Positions 26,011 to 34,178 of a stretch of DNA of 64,000 nt are shown here, piece by piece. Each line of letters begins with the position of its first letter. The first letter of the stretch is position 1. The notes beneath the pieces were generated by a model. That model did not search any database. It was not told where the DNA came from and saw nothing but the letters and a program-made list of their open reading frames with translations. The DNA comes from Rhodococcus spongiicola (lineage in GTDB: Bacteria > Actinomycetota > Actinomycetes > Mycobacteriales > Mycobacteriaceae). Position numbers and translations under genes: made by a program. The stretch spans positions 256,318 through 320,317 of the forward strand of contig NZ_RKLN01000004.1 of the NCBI RefSeq assembly GCF_004011835.1. The letters run 5' to 3'.

Positions 26011-26517
26011 TCAGTTCCCTCCCGCGGTGATCAGCGGGGCATACCGCTTTTCCGTGCGATAGCCGCCCTTGAGGACGTCGATGAACGCGGTGGCCATTGA
26101 CACCTGGCTGATCGAGACCAGGATGTCCAGTTCCATCCGCAGCACCGCCAGCGCTTCGGCGCCCAGCGAGGACTCCCAGTCCTGCTGGTCGACGAGGACT
26201 CCGGCGAGTAGGTTGCCCGACCGGCGGGCACTATCGGCCATGGCCGATGCGAACCTCACCGGTACTTCCGGTAGCCGGGACCCGATCAGGATGACCATGT
26301 CGGACGCCGCGACCAGATCGTCGAGGGATTCCGTGCTCTCGTCGGTGGCATCGATGGCGCGTACTGCCACCGTCGACGACCCTTGTTCCGTGACAACCCG
26401 GACCCCGGTCAGCCCTGCCGAGGCCATCTGCTCGACGGTTGAAAGACCGGAAGAGCCCAAGGGGACCAGGAGAATTCGCGCTTCGTAGGAAACCCGGCGC
26501 GGGGACGTATCTGTCAT
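26011..26517 (-). CDS. Small protein with FtsZ/tubulin-like pattern, no GTP loop
   Basis: This 168-residue protein has no close family I can name. Its order of segments resembles the GTPase half of FtsZ: a first strand and helix PLGSSGLSTVEQMASAGL (compare the GGGGxNAVxxM pattern), then ASDMVILIGSRL where FtsZ has ADMVFVTAG. A helix and strand follow in ADSARRSGNLLAGVLV, then EALAVLRMELDILVSIS, much like the FtsZ helix before its IPND motif. The GGGTGTG phosphate loop is missing, so GTP binding is doubtful. It overlaps the alcohol dehydrogenase stop by 4 bp and is last in the Rieske operon. A role in that pathway is inferred only from this. Confidence 0.55.
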   Translation of the reverse strand: MTDTSPRRVSYEARILLVPLGSSGLSTVEQMASAGLTGVRVVTEQGSSTVAVRAIDATDESTESLDDLVAASDMVILIGSRLPEVPVRFASAMADSARRSGNLLAGVLVDQQDWESSLGAEALAVLRMELDILVSISQVSMATAFIDVLKGGYRTEKRYAPLITAGGN

Positions 26518-27713
26518 GACACTCTACTTTCCTCGGTCCGGCCGGCAGACTCCGCGAGAACCGGTTGTGGACGGACAACGACATGGGGGCTCGAGGGACC
26601 GCGCCCCTCAACCATCCGGGCGAACATCTCATCGACCTCGTCCAGTGGGACGGCAACCGTCGGCACGACGTCGAGTCCGGAGCTTCCGGAGGCGAGAATA
26701 TCGATGCTGCGCGTGACCGCCGATGGGGATCGGCCGCGCACGCCGACAATCGAATGCGCGCCCCGTACCAGCGCTTTCAGATCCAGATACATTGGCGTCG
26801 ATCCGAGGCCCGAGACCACGAGACGTCCCCCGGTGCGCAGGCTCCGCGCGGACGCCGCCACGGCCGAGCCCTCGAGTCCGACGGTGTCGACAAGCACGTC
26901 GGTACCCCGACCCGCAGTGGCCCGGAGAATGACCTCGCCCAGATCGCCGTCGTCGTGGACCACCGGGGTGGCGCCAAGCACTTCCGCAATCTCTAGACCC
27001 TCGACCGAACTCGACAGCCCAATCGCGACGATCTGTGCCGCCCCGGCGGCCCGGGCCGCCGCCACCGCGGCGATTCCGTGATAGCCGGGGCCGACGACGA
27101 CGACCGTCGTCCCTTCCTGAGCGCCGCCGACATTGATCGTCCAGTCGATCGCGTTGGCGAAGGGCTGGGTCCAAGCCGCCAGGTCCGGGTCGAGATCAGC
27201 GGGCAACTTGTGCACGATACTGTTGGCCGCCAACTGCATGAACTCGGCGTTGCCGCCATGCAGTCCGGAGCCTTCCTCTGCGGAGACGAGACCGACGCGA
27301 CGCTTCCCCTTCCACAGGTCGGTCTGCGGGCACATCCGGTAGCAGCCGCTGCTGCAGGCCGCGCACGCCGCATCCTGACAGGGCAGGTACTCCTCGAGTG
27401 CCACACGGTCCCCGACGGCGACACCCCAGGCGTCGGCTTGCGCGGCGTCGAGGGACACGATGGAGCCCACCACGTGGTGTCCGAGAACTGTCGGACCGTC
27501 GAGACCAGACCGGTACAGGCCGATGTCGGTGCCACACACCGCGGACGACTCTACTTCGAGCCAACCCACTGCGTCGATCGCGAGGTCGGCGTCGAGCATC
27601 CGCACCGTGGTCGTGGCGTCGGGCAGCGAAACCGCCGCACGAACCAACCGCGGCCGCCTCTGTTTCGTATCGGCGGCAATGGATTTCACAGAAGCGCCTG
27701 CGTCCTTGTTCAC
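26514..27713 (-). CDS. Zinc-dependent medium-chain alcohol dehydrogenase
   Basis: This 399-residue protein has a GroES-like domain with catalytic zinc Cys in SSAVCGTDIG, followed by GHHVVG and EEYLPCQDAACAACSSGC, where the Cys cluster would hold structural zinc. The Rossmann domain has the nucleotide loop VVVVGPGYHGIAAV near residue 205. It should oxidise an alcohol or reduce an aldehyde with NAD(P). A long N-terminal extension of ~45 residues precedes the fold. It is downstream of the Rieske oxygenase by 32 bp and overlaps the FtsZ-like gene by 4 bp, so it probably acts on a product of the oxygenase. Confidence 0.87.
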   Translation of the reverse strand: MNKDAGASVKSIAADTKQRRPRLVRAAVSLPDATTTVRMLDADLAIDAVGWLEVESSAVCGTDIGLYRSGLDGPTVLGHHVVGSIVSLDAAQADAWGVAVGDRVALEEYLPCQDAACAACSSGCYRMCPQTDLWKGKRRVGLVSAEEGSGLHGGNAEFMQLAANSIVHKLPADLDPDLAAWTQPFANAIDWTINVGGAQEGTTVVVVGPGYHGIAAVAAARAAGAAQIVAIGLSSSVEGLEIAEVLGATPVVHDDGDLGEVILRATAGRGTDVLVDTVGLEGSAVAASARSLRTGGRLVVSGLGSTPMYLDLKALVRGAHSIVGVRGRSPSAVTRSIDILASGSSGLDVVPTVAVPLDEVDEMFARMVEGRGPSSPHVVVRPQPVLAESAGRTEESRVS

Positions 27714-27745
27714 GCGATTTCCTCGTCGATCTTTAGGGCAGCCCC

Positions 27746-29029
27746 TCAGATGGAGACGAAGTCCTCGCCCTCGACCATGTGCAAGGCCTCTCCGGCACCT
27801 TCCTTGAACGGAGTGGCCTTCGGCAGCAAAATCGAGGTCGACCGCACTCGCTGGTGCTCGGTCTCGAGGCCGGGCAGCGACTCGTCCTCGAGATCGTCGA
27901 GAACAGCGAGGAGGCGTCGGCGGGCCAGTATGATGCCGGCGTCGGAGGTGCCCAGCCGCTCCTTGGTGCGATCGCAGATCGCACCCATCGACTCCTGCAG
28001 GGAGAAGTCCTGAGCGGAGATGCCCTCGATTCCAGAGAACGTCTTCTTCTGCCGCTGGGCCTCTCGATCCATCAGGTAGTCGTTGTCCTTGTTCGCCAGA
28101 GGTCGATAGGTGCCAGGAACGTACTTGGAGTGGATCCCGTCACCGTTTTGCATCGCGGCGAGTTCGTCCTCGCGCAGTTCGCGAGTGGGGTGGTAGTTGA
28201 TGCTCCAGGCCCAGCAGGTCGTGTCATCGATCGGCACCCAAGCGTGACCGCCGAGCGGATTGTGTGTTCCGAAAGGAGGAATGATGGTGTACCACGGCAT
28301 GATCCATTGTGTGATGCGCCAGTAGTACTCCTCGTCGTTCGCGTTCCGCCGGGCCCCGATCACCAGGCCACCGTCACTCTCGGCGACCTCGAACTTCGGG
28401 CGGGTGTCCGCCTTGAGGTATTTGTTGCCCTCGGTTCCGGAGTGCATCGGGTCGTCGTCGAGGTTGAACCGGTGCGCGAACGAGACGTGGCTCGAGTCGA
28501 TGCCCCCCTCCATCGCCTGGAGGTAGTTGGATTCCTGCAGACGCTTGGAGACGAAGCGTTGTCCGTCGCCGAGCATCGCCCACTCGAGCTCGGGCACTTC
28601 CGGCTTCAATTCCGGCGGACCCATATAGGTCCAGATGACGCCCCCACGTTCGACACACGGGTAGGCCTTCTGCTTGATCCGGCTCTTGAACTTCGAATTC
28701 GCGGGCTCCGAGGGCATGTCGACGCAGTTGCCCTCGACGTCGTACTTCCAGCCGTGGTAGGCGCAGCGCAGTCCGCACTCTTCGTTACGCCCGAAGTACA
28801 GCGATGCCGTGCGGTGGCTGCAGAATTCGTCGAGAAGGCCGATCCGGCCTTCACTGTCGCGGAACGCAATCAACTGCTCACCCAGCAGCTTGACCCGCAC
28901 CGGGTCACAGTCGGGCCCAGGCAGCTCTTCGGCGAGAAGGGCCGGTATCCAGTACCGCCGGAACAGGCGTCCCATTGGCGTATCCGGTCCGGTCTGAACA
29001 AGCAATGTGTTCTGGTCTCGGGTCAGCAT
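27746..29029 (-). CDS. Rieske non-heme iron oxygenase, alpha subunit
   Basis: From the ATG at 29029 the protein has 427 residues. The Rieske [2Fe-2S] motif is complete: CSHRTASLYFGR and CAYHGWKYD near residues 70-95. The mononuclear iron site follows in EGGIDSSHVSFAHRF, with two His. The overall form resembles the phthalate 4,5-dioxygenase/phenoxybenzoate dioxygenase subgroup. The enzyme needs an electron-transfer reductase, which is not encoded here. The start overlaps the stop of the small CxxC gene (TGATG) with aaaggg before it, so translation is coupled. Substrate: probably an aromatic or aryl ether; not proven. Confidence 0.9.
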   Translation of the reverse strand: MLTRDQNTLLVQTGPDTPMGRLFRRYWIPALLAEELPGPDCDPVRVKLLGEQLIAFRDSEGRIGLLDEFCSHRTASLYFGRNEECGLRCAYHGWKYDVEGNCVDMPSEPANSKFKSRIKQKAYPCVERGGVIWTYMGPPELKPEVPELEWAMLGDGQRFVSKRLQESNYLQAMEGGIDSSHVSFAHRFNLDDDPMHSGTEGNKYLKADTRPKFEVAESDGGLVIGARRNANDEEYYWRITQWIMPWYTIIPPFGTHNPLGGHAWVPIDDTTCWAWSINYHPTRELREDELAAMQNGDGIHSKYVPGTYRPLANKDNDYLMDREAQRQKKTFSGIEGISAQDFSLQESMGAICDRTKERLGTSDAGIILARRRLLAVLDDLEDESLPGLETEHQRVRSTSILLPKATPFKEGAGEALHMVEGEDFVSI

Positions 29030-29217
29030 CACGGTCCCTTTCGGATGGGCATCTCGAGCGGAGGCCGATAAACCACGGCAGTGTGTCCGCAGAGCGCGCA
29101 GGTGCGCGAATATTGAAACGTTCGCACATCCGGCTTCTCGACGTCAACCGTCCGCCGGATCCAGCGAGGGATCTCCACCAGTCCGGTCAGAGACCGCGAC
29201 CGCGCGATCTGCGACAA
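29029..29217 (-). CDS. Small CxxC protein at the head of the Rieske operon
   Basis: A frame of 62 codons ends in a TGA that overlaps the Rieske ATG, the arrangement expected for translational coupling. The sequence has a basic start, EIPRWIRRTVDV, then RTCALCGHTAVVY, a single CxxC with a following His that could bind zinc or iron, and ends MPIRKGP. The listed start is a TTG; a GTG at 29178 is an alternative. It is too short and lacks a second Cys pair for a rubredoxin. It may be an accessory or regulatory peptide. No family is recognised. Confidence 0.5.
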   Translation of the reverse strand: MSQIARSRSLTGLVEIPRWIRRTVDVEKPDVRTFQYSRTCALCGHTAVVYRPPLEMPIRKGP

Positions 29218-29293
29218 TTACCGAGTCGATCGAAGGTGCGCGCCATGCGGACGGATGCGTGCCCGGCCGGTCTCACCGCCTACAGGAGTGCAC

Positions 29294-30133
29294 ATGCCTC
29301 AACCCACGAACTCCCCCGATGGGGAGGAACCCCGTTCCATCGGGGTGGGTGCGCGCCCGAAGGACGTGGTTCAGTCCCTCGAGCGAGGCATCATTGTCCT
29401 TACGGCCTTCGACGCCGAACACCCCTCGCTTACGCTGACGGAAGCGGCCTCGCGATGCGGTTTACCCAGGTCGGCAACCAGACGATTTCTCGTGACTCTC
29501 GTCGAACTCGGTTACGTGACAGCGGCAGGACGAAGGTTCGCCCTCACGCCGCAAGTGTTGGAACTGGGGTACGCGAACGTCTCGAACTTCACGTTGGCAG
29601 ATGTGTGCCAACCGCATCTGAATTCACTTGCGCGTTCGCTGCGGTCGTCCGCCTCCGTCACCGTGCTCGCCGACTCGGACGTGCGATACGTCTGCCGGGC
29701 ATCCGTGGCAGGTGCGATGTCGATATCCATCAAGGTCGGCAGCCGTATCCCGGCGCACCTGACGGCCGGCGGGCGGGTATTGCTTGCCGCCCTGCCCGAA
29801 CCGGACCTTGCCGCCCACCTGTCGTCGGCATCGTCACCTCCCACTGGTGGAGCCACCCCGGACCCACGGGGGGACAGGCTCCTCCGAGAACTGGCCACGG
29901 TCCGCAACCAGGGGTGGGCGCTCGCAGATCAACTCCTCGACGTGGGCGTCCGCGCCCTTGCGGTTCCGATAAGCACGCGCTCCGGGCGGACGATCGGTGC
30001 GCTGAGTGCATCGGTGGTCGAGTCCCAGGAACCCTCTCGCGCGTTTGTCGCACGCTGCCTTCCACGTCTCCTCGAAACAGCGGGAGCGATCTCCCTCGAG
30101 TTGCGCAACGGAATCGAGCTGCAGCACACATAA
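29294..30133 (+). CDS. IclR-family regulator divergent from the Rieske operon
   Basis: From the ATG at 29294, with caggag upstream, the protein has 279 residues. The winged helix covers residues 25-85 (VVQSLERGIIVLTAFDAEHP, then EAASRCGLPRSATRRFLVTL). The ligand domain follows from about 105 (SASVTVLADSDVRYVCRASV), with a proline/glycine-rich insertion near 190. It is the same PcaR/PobR-like class as the other IclR gene in this region. It shares an intergenic region with the Rieske operon and is its likely direct regulator. Confidence 0.87.
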   Translation: MPQPTNSPDGEEPRSIGVGARPKDVVQSLERGIIVLTAFDAEHPSLTLTEAASRCGLPRSATRRFLVTLVELGYVTAAGRRFALTPQVLELGYANVSNFTLADVCQPHLNSLARSLRSSASVTVLADSDVRYVCRASVAGAMSISIKVGSRIPAHLTAGGRVLLAALPEPDLAAHLSSASSPPTGGATPDPRGDRLLRELATVRNQGWALADQLLDVGVRALAVPISTRSGRTIGALSASVVESQEPSRAFVARCLPRLLETAGAISLELRNGIELQHT

Positions 30134-30135
30134 GC

Positions 30136-30176
30136 GTCCGCTTTGCGCGCAATCCGGCTTCATGCGGACTTTTTCC
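30136..30176 (+). terminator. Weak terminator after the IclR gene
   Basis: A gtccgc/gcggac stem (30136-30141 and 30164-30169) encloses a 22-nt loop and is followed by ttttt. It starts three bases after the stop codon. The T tract makes it plausible although the stem is short. Confidence 0.4.
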
Positions 30177-30410
30177 TTGTGTGAGCACGATCACCTAGGT
30201 AGAAAATGTGTGGTGCTTGACTGAGTCCTGAGCGCCTCGTGTTCCGCGCGAACCGGTCATTGTTTCGCCGTTCGCAACTCGGGCTCGGAGCTTCGAGGGC
30301 GCATCGCTGTCCAACCGAGCGGCAGTGCCCCACCTGGAGCATCTTCGGGATTTCGGTTCCAACTTCGGCCTGCGGCAAACGGTCGAGCAGACTCAGACGG
30401 GAACGAGGAC

Positions 30411-31676
30411 GTGGAAGCGACTTCAACCAAACGCGGACAGCAGGTCCGCAGCGGTAGCCGGTGGATAATGCTCCTGTTGTGCTGGCTCGCCTTCACAATG
30501 ACCTCCGTGGATCGCTCCACCTGGGGTCCGGCTTCGGTCTTCGTGGGCGAAGATCTCGGGGTACCGCTCGCAAGCCTCGGCGTGTTCGCCACCGCGTACT
30601 ACATAGGCTATGTGTGCTCGAACGCCATGACTGGCGTGCTTTCCGATCGGTTCGGTGGCCGAGAAGTAGTCACCGCCTCTCTCTCCGGTGCGGGCCTCTT
30701 CATGATCGTCTTCGGCAGCACCACCTCCGCGGTCGTCGGCATAAGCGTGCAGGCCGTCATCGGCTTCTTCGCCGGCGCGGACTACGCCGCGGGCATCAAA
30801 CTCATAGCAAGCTGGTTCCAGCCCAAGGATCTCGGCAAGGCGATGGGACTGTTCACCTCCGCAACCTCCCTCGGCACCGTCATCGCCAATACAGTGGTTC
30901 CCTGGATGATCAACCATTACAGCTGGCATGCGTCCTACCGCTTGTTCGGCGCTATCTCCATCGTCACCGCGATCACCTGCTACGTGATCCTGCGTCCGGG
31001 ACCAGTGGTCAACCAGGCGCATAGGACCAACGACCAAAAGCGACCGTCCGCCTGGAGAACACTGATCACCAACCGTGATCTGTTGCTGGTCTCCCTCGCG
31101 GGCTTCGGCGGCTTCTGGGGCACCTATGGCTTCGTCATATGGTCGAACGCACTGCTGATCGAGGGACATGGGGTATCCGGGACCGCTGCGGGGTTCATCG
31201 TCGCGGTCTTCGCGGGCACGGCGGTGGTCGGCAAACCCCTCATCGGGATTCTCGGCGACAAGATCAACAGTGCCCGAAAGCCGGCCATCGTGATCTTGGT
31301 GCTGTTCGCCGGCATTCTCGTCTTCTTCGGCACGCTGGACCACGTCCCGACCCTGCTGATCGTCGCTCCTGTGCTCGGTCTGGTCGGGTACGGCTACCTA
31401 CCCTTGCTCGTCGCGATGATCCCGCGCCTGGTGTCGAGCGACGTCACCGGCCGTGCTGCCGGCGCAACGAATGCGTTCTGGCAAGTCGCCAGCACCCTCG
31501 TCCCACTCGCGATCGGCGCAGTCTTCGCCGCCACCGATTCGTTCCTGGCGGCGTTCTGCGCTCTGTCCGTCGGACCGCTCGCCGGGGCGGTCATCCTCTA
31601 TTTCGTCAATGAGAACGGCGGAAACAGCGCCGACCCAGGTTCGAGGTCGGAGTCGGAGAAGACCCTTTCCCACTGA
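30411..31676 (+). CDS. MFS transporter (anion:cation symporter type)
   Basis: This 421-residue protein starts at a GTG and has 12 predicted helices. The first contains WLAFTMTSVDRSTWGP; the loop between helices 2 and 3 is GVLSDRFGGREV, a good MFS signature. Helix 4 has GFFAGADYAAGIKLIASWF, and a cytoplasmic loop separates the halves near residue 200. The pattern fits the phthalate/organic-anion symporter group, so uptake of an aromatic acid for the Rieske operon is likely. The 277 bp upstream should hold its promoter; I see no certain boxes. Confidence 0.83.
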   Translation: MEATSTKRGQQVRSGSRWIMLLLCWLAFTMTSVDRSTWGPASVFVGEDLGVPLASLGVFATAYYIGYVCSNAMTGVLSDRFGGREVVTASLSGAGLFMIVFGSTTSAVVGISVQAVIGFFAGADYAAGIKLIASWFQPKDLGKAMGLFTSATSLGTVIANTVVPWMINHYSWHASYRLFGAISIVTAITCYVILRPGPVVNQAHRTNDQKRPSAWRTLITNRDLLLVSLAGFGGFWGTYGFVIWSNALLIEGHGVSGTAAGFIVAVFAGTAVVGKPLIGILGDKINSARKPAIVILVLFAGILVFFGTLDHVPTLLIVAPVLGLVGYGYLPLLVAMIPRLVSSDVTGRAAGATNAFWQVASTLVPLAIGAVFAATDSFLAAFCALSVGPLAGAVILYFVNENGGNSADPGSRSESEKTLSH

Positions 31677-31778
31677 CGCGTGTCCTGGGAACCGGTTTGC
31701 CGGCCGTACCGCGTCAGGCTCGGCGCGGTGTCCGGCACGCCATCGTGATGCCGTCGATCGCGCGGCCCACGACCGGCG

Positions 31779-34118
31779 TCAGCTGTTCGACGTGGCGTCC
31801 GGCACGGGGGCGAGGGTGAAGTAGTTCTCCTCCTCCTGCACGAAGTGCAGCTTCAGCACCGCGTGCAGGCCGTACAGGCACGCCAGCAGGTCGTCGACCT
31901 GGTCGGCGGAGATCCCGCCGGCCGCGTCGGCGTGCTGTAGGTGGGTGCGCAGGCGCCGGGCGAGGCGGTCGATCTCGGTGTGCATCCGGCTCATCGTCGC
32001 GGTGGCCTCCGAGTTGCCGAGCGGCGTCGCGAGCGCTGGATACAACTCGCGGTCCTCGGCCTCCTCGTGCGGGAGGAGGGTGTCGAAGAGGAAGGTGTCG
32101 ACGCGGCGCAGAGCATCGTGCGTCGCAGCGAGGTCACCGGTTGCGAGAAGCCCCGCGGTGTCGCGCAGGATCGAGAGCTGGTCCCGCAGCTCGTCGTGTT
32201 CGGCGGAGAACCGATGCAGCATCGCGGCAGTTTCCACCGGCACGTGAACCTTCTTGCCACGAAGGGCACGCAGCGCGTTGAGGATCACCGCGACGTCGAT
32301 CCCCTCCTGCAGCAGTGCGCCGGCCGCGGGCGGTAGCAATCCGAATGCGGCAAAACCCATGGCCACCAACGACAGTCCCATCCCGACAGCCGCGCTCTGC
32401 ACGGCGATGCGCCGCGAGCGACGGGCGATCGCCATCGCATCTGCGAGGTGGTCGAGGCGGTCGGTCGTGAGGACGACGTCCGCCGCCTCGGACGTTGCCG
32501 TCGACCCCCGGGCGCCCATTGCGACGCCGACGGTCGAGGCCGCGAGGGCCGGCGCGTCGTTGACGCCGTCGCCGACCATCACCGTGACCGCGCGCTCCCG
32601 CTCGGCACGAACTCCGGCAACCTTGTCGGCCGGGGACTGCTCGGCGTAGACGGCGTCGAGACCGAGGGCGGACCCGATCTCCTCGGCGGGCTCGCGCCGG
32701 TCGCCGGTGAGCATGACCAGTCGGTTCAGTCCGGCCGAGCGGAGGCGTCGAATGGTGCGGAATGCGTCGCGGCGCATCGGGTCGGTCAACAGGATCGCCC
32801 CGGTGAGCACACCGTCGACGGTGACCCAGGCGATCGCGGCGCCGTCGAGTGCGGCCCGCCCCTTAGCGGACCGTGCCCACCCGGGTGCGTCGGCAGGAAG
32901 GTCCAGGGTGCCGACGGTGACCCGTCGGCCGTCGACGATGGCGGTGACGCCGGTTCCTACTTCCTCGTCCGCCTCGGTAGGCAGCGACAATTCGAGTCCC
33001 CGGATCCTCGCCTCCTGCACGATGGCGTCGGCAAGCACGTGCGGGGAGAGCTGATCGGCCGACGCGGCCAGCCGCAACACCTCGGTGGGGTCGCCGTCGG
33101 GGGCGGTGAGCACCTCCGCCCCGGTGGGTCGGCCGGTGGTGAGGGTGCCGGTCTTGTCCATCACCAATGATGTTGCGTGCCCCAGATTCTCGAGAGCACT
33201 ACCGTTGCGGATCACGACGCCGAGGCGGGACGCGCGGGAGAGCCCCGACACGATCGCAACGGGGACGGCCAGCAGCAGTGGGCACGGCGTGGCGACTACG
33301 AGCACGGCCACTGCGCGGGTCGCCGAACCGCTGAGAAGCCAAGCAGCACCGGACACCGCGAGTGCGAGCGGCAGGAACCAGCCGGCGATGCGGTCGGCGA
33401 CCCGCACGACGGGAGCGCTCTCGGCCGCGGCGTCCTGTGCCAGCCGCACGATACCGGCGTACGTGCTCTCCTCTGCGGTGGCGCGGGCCTGCATCTCGAA
33501 GACCGGGCCGGCATTGACGATGCCGCTGCGTACCGCCTCACCGCGTCGCCGTGAGACTGCAAGTGGCTCACCGGTGAGGGCGGATTCGTCGAGCACGGCC
33601 AACCCGGAAGTGACCCAGCCGTCGACCGGCACCACTTCGCCCGCGCCTACGACGAGTACTTCGCCGACGGTGATGTCTTCGAGGGGAACGGTTTCCACGC
33701 CGTCGTCGATCCGTCGGCGCGCCGTGCGAGGAGCGCGGTCGAGCAGCGACCGCAGATCCTTGGTAGCGCGCCGGCCCGCCGCGGCGTCGAGGGCCTGGCC
33801 CGTCGCCAACATGATGGCGATCAGCGCCCCCGCGAGGTACTCCTCCACCAGGAGCGTGCCGATCAGGGAGAGGAGGGCGATGACGTCGACTCCGACGCGT
33901 CCGTTTCGCAACGCATCGACCACCCACCAGGTGGCGGGCACGATCGCGACGGCCGTGCCGGCTATCCAGCAGGCGTCGGCGACCTCGCGCGCGCCGGCCA
34001 GCCACGCGATCCCGCCGGCCACGAGCGCCAGGCCCGTGACCGCCAGAAAGGCCGGTTCCCTCGACCGGCGCAGCCGCTCGACCCATCGAGGTCGCGCGTC
34101 GAAGGACGGCACACTCAC
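31779..34118 (-). CDS. P1B-type metal ATPase fused to a hemerythrin domain
   Basis: This 779-residue protein contains the core of a heavy-metal P-type ATPase: phosphatase loop ALTGEP, intramembrane TPCPLLL, phosphorylation site DKTGTLT near residue 319, and the hinge GDGVNDAPAL. There are about six to eight membrane helices. From about residue 625 there is a cytoplasmic HHE/hemerythrin-like domain: HRFSAEHDELRDQL, LLPHEEAEDRELYP, MHTEIDRLARR and HAVLKLHFVQEEENYF supply the His and acidic ligands for a di-iron site. This fusion is known for P1B-5 ATPases, associated with iron or nickel. No N-terminal CxxC metal-binding domain is present. It probably exports a metal in response to iron or oxygen; direction and metal are inference. 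Confidence 0.87.
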   Translation of the reverse strand: MSVPSFDARPRWVERLRRSREPAFLAVTGLALVAGGIAWLAGAREVADACWIAGTAVAIVPATWWVVDALRNGRVGVDVIALLSLIGTLLVEEYLAGALIAIMLATGQALDAAAGRRATKDLRSLLDRAPRTARRRIDDGVETVPLEDITVGEVLVVGAGEVVPVDGWVTSGLAVLDESALTGEPLAVSRRRGEAVRSGIVNAGPVFEMQARATAEESTYAGIVRLAQDAAAESAPVVRVADRIAGWFLPLALAVSGAAWLLSGSATRAVAVLVVATPCPLLLAVPVAIVSGLSRASRLGVVIRNGSALENLGHATSLVMDKTGTLTTGRPTGAEVLTAPDGDPTEVLRLAASADQLSPHVLADAIVQEARIRGLELSLPTEADEEVGTGVTAIVDGRRVTVGTLDLPADAPGWARSAKGRAALDGAAIAWVTVDGVLTGAILLTDPMRRDAFRTIRRLRSAGLNRLVMLTGDRREPAEEIGSALGLDAVYAEQSPADKVAGVRAERERAVTVMVGDGVNDAPALAASTVGVAMGARGSTATSEAADVVLTTDRLDHLADAMAIARRSRRIAVQSAAVGMGLSLVAMGFAAFGLLPPAAGALLQEGIDVAVILNALRALRGKKVHVPVETAAMLHRFSAEHDELRDQLSILRDTAGLLATGDLAATHDALRRVDTFLFDTLLPHEEAEDRELYPALATPLGNSEATATMSRMHTEIDRLARRLRTHLQHADAAGGISADQVDDLLACLYGLHAVLKLHFVQEEENYFTLAPVPDATSNS

Positions 34119-34178
34119 GATGACGCTCCCCTACTGAGAACGGGCCGCACCTCTAGGGTGCTGGGTACGCACGATCCG

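Noticed and set aside
27779-29071. 430-codon plus-strand frame
   Set aside because: It lies antisense to the Rieske oxygenase and has no domain pattern; high GC makes long antisense frames common here.
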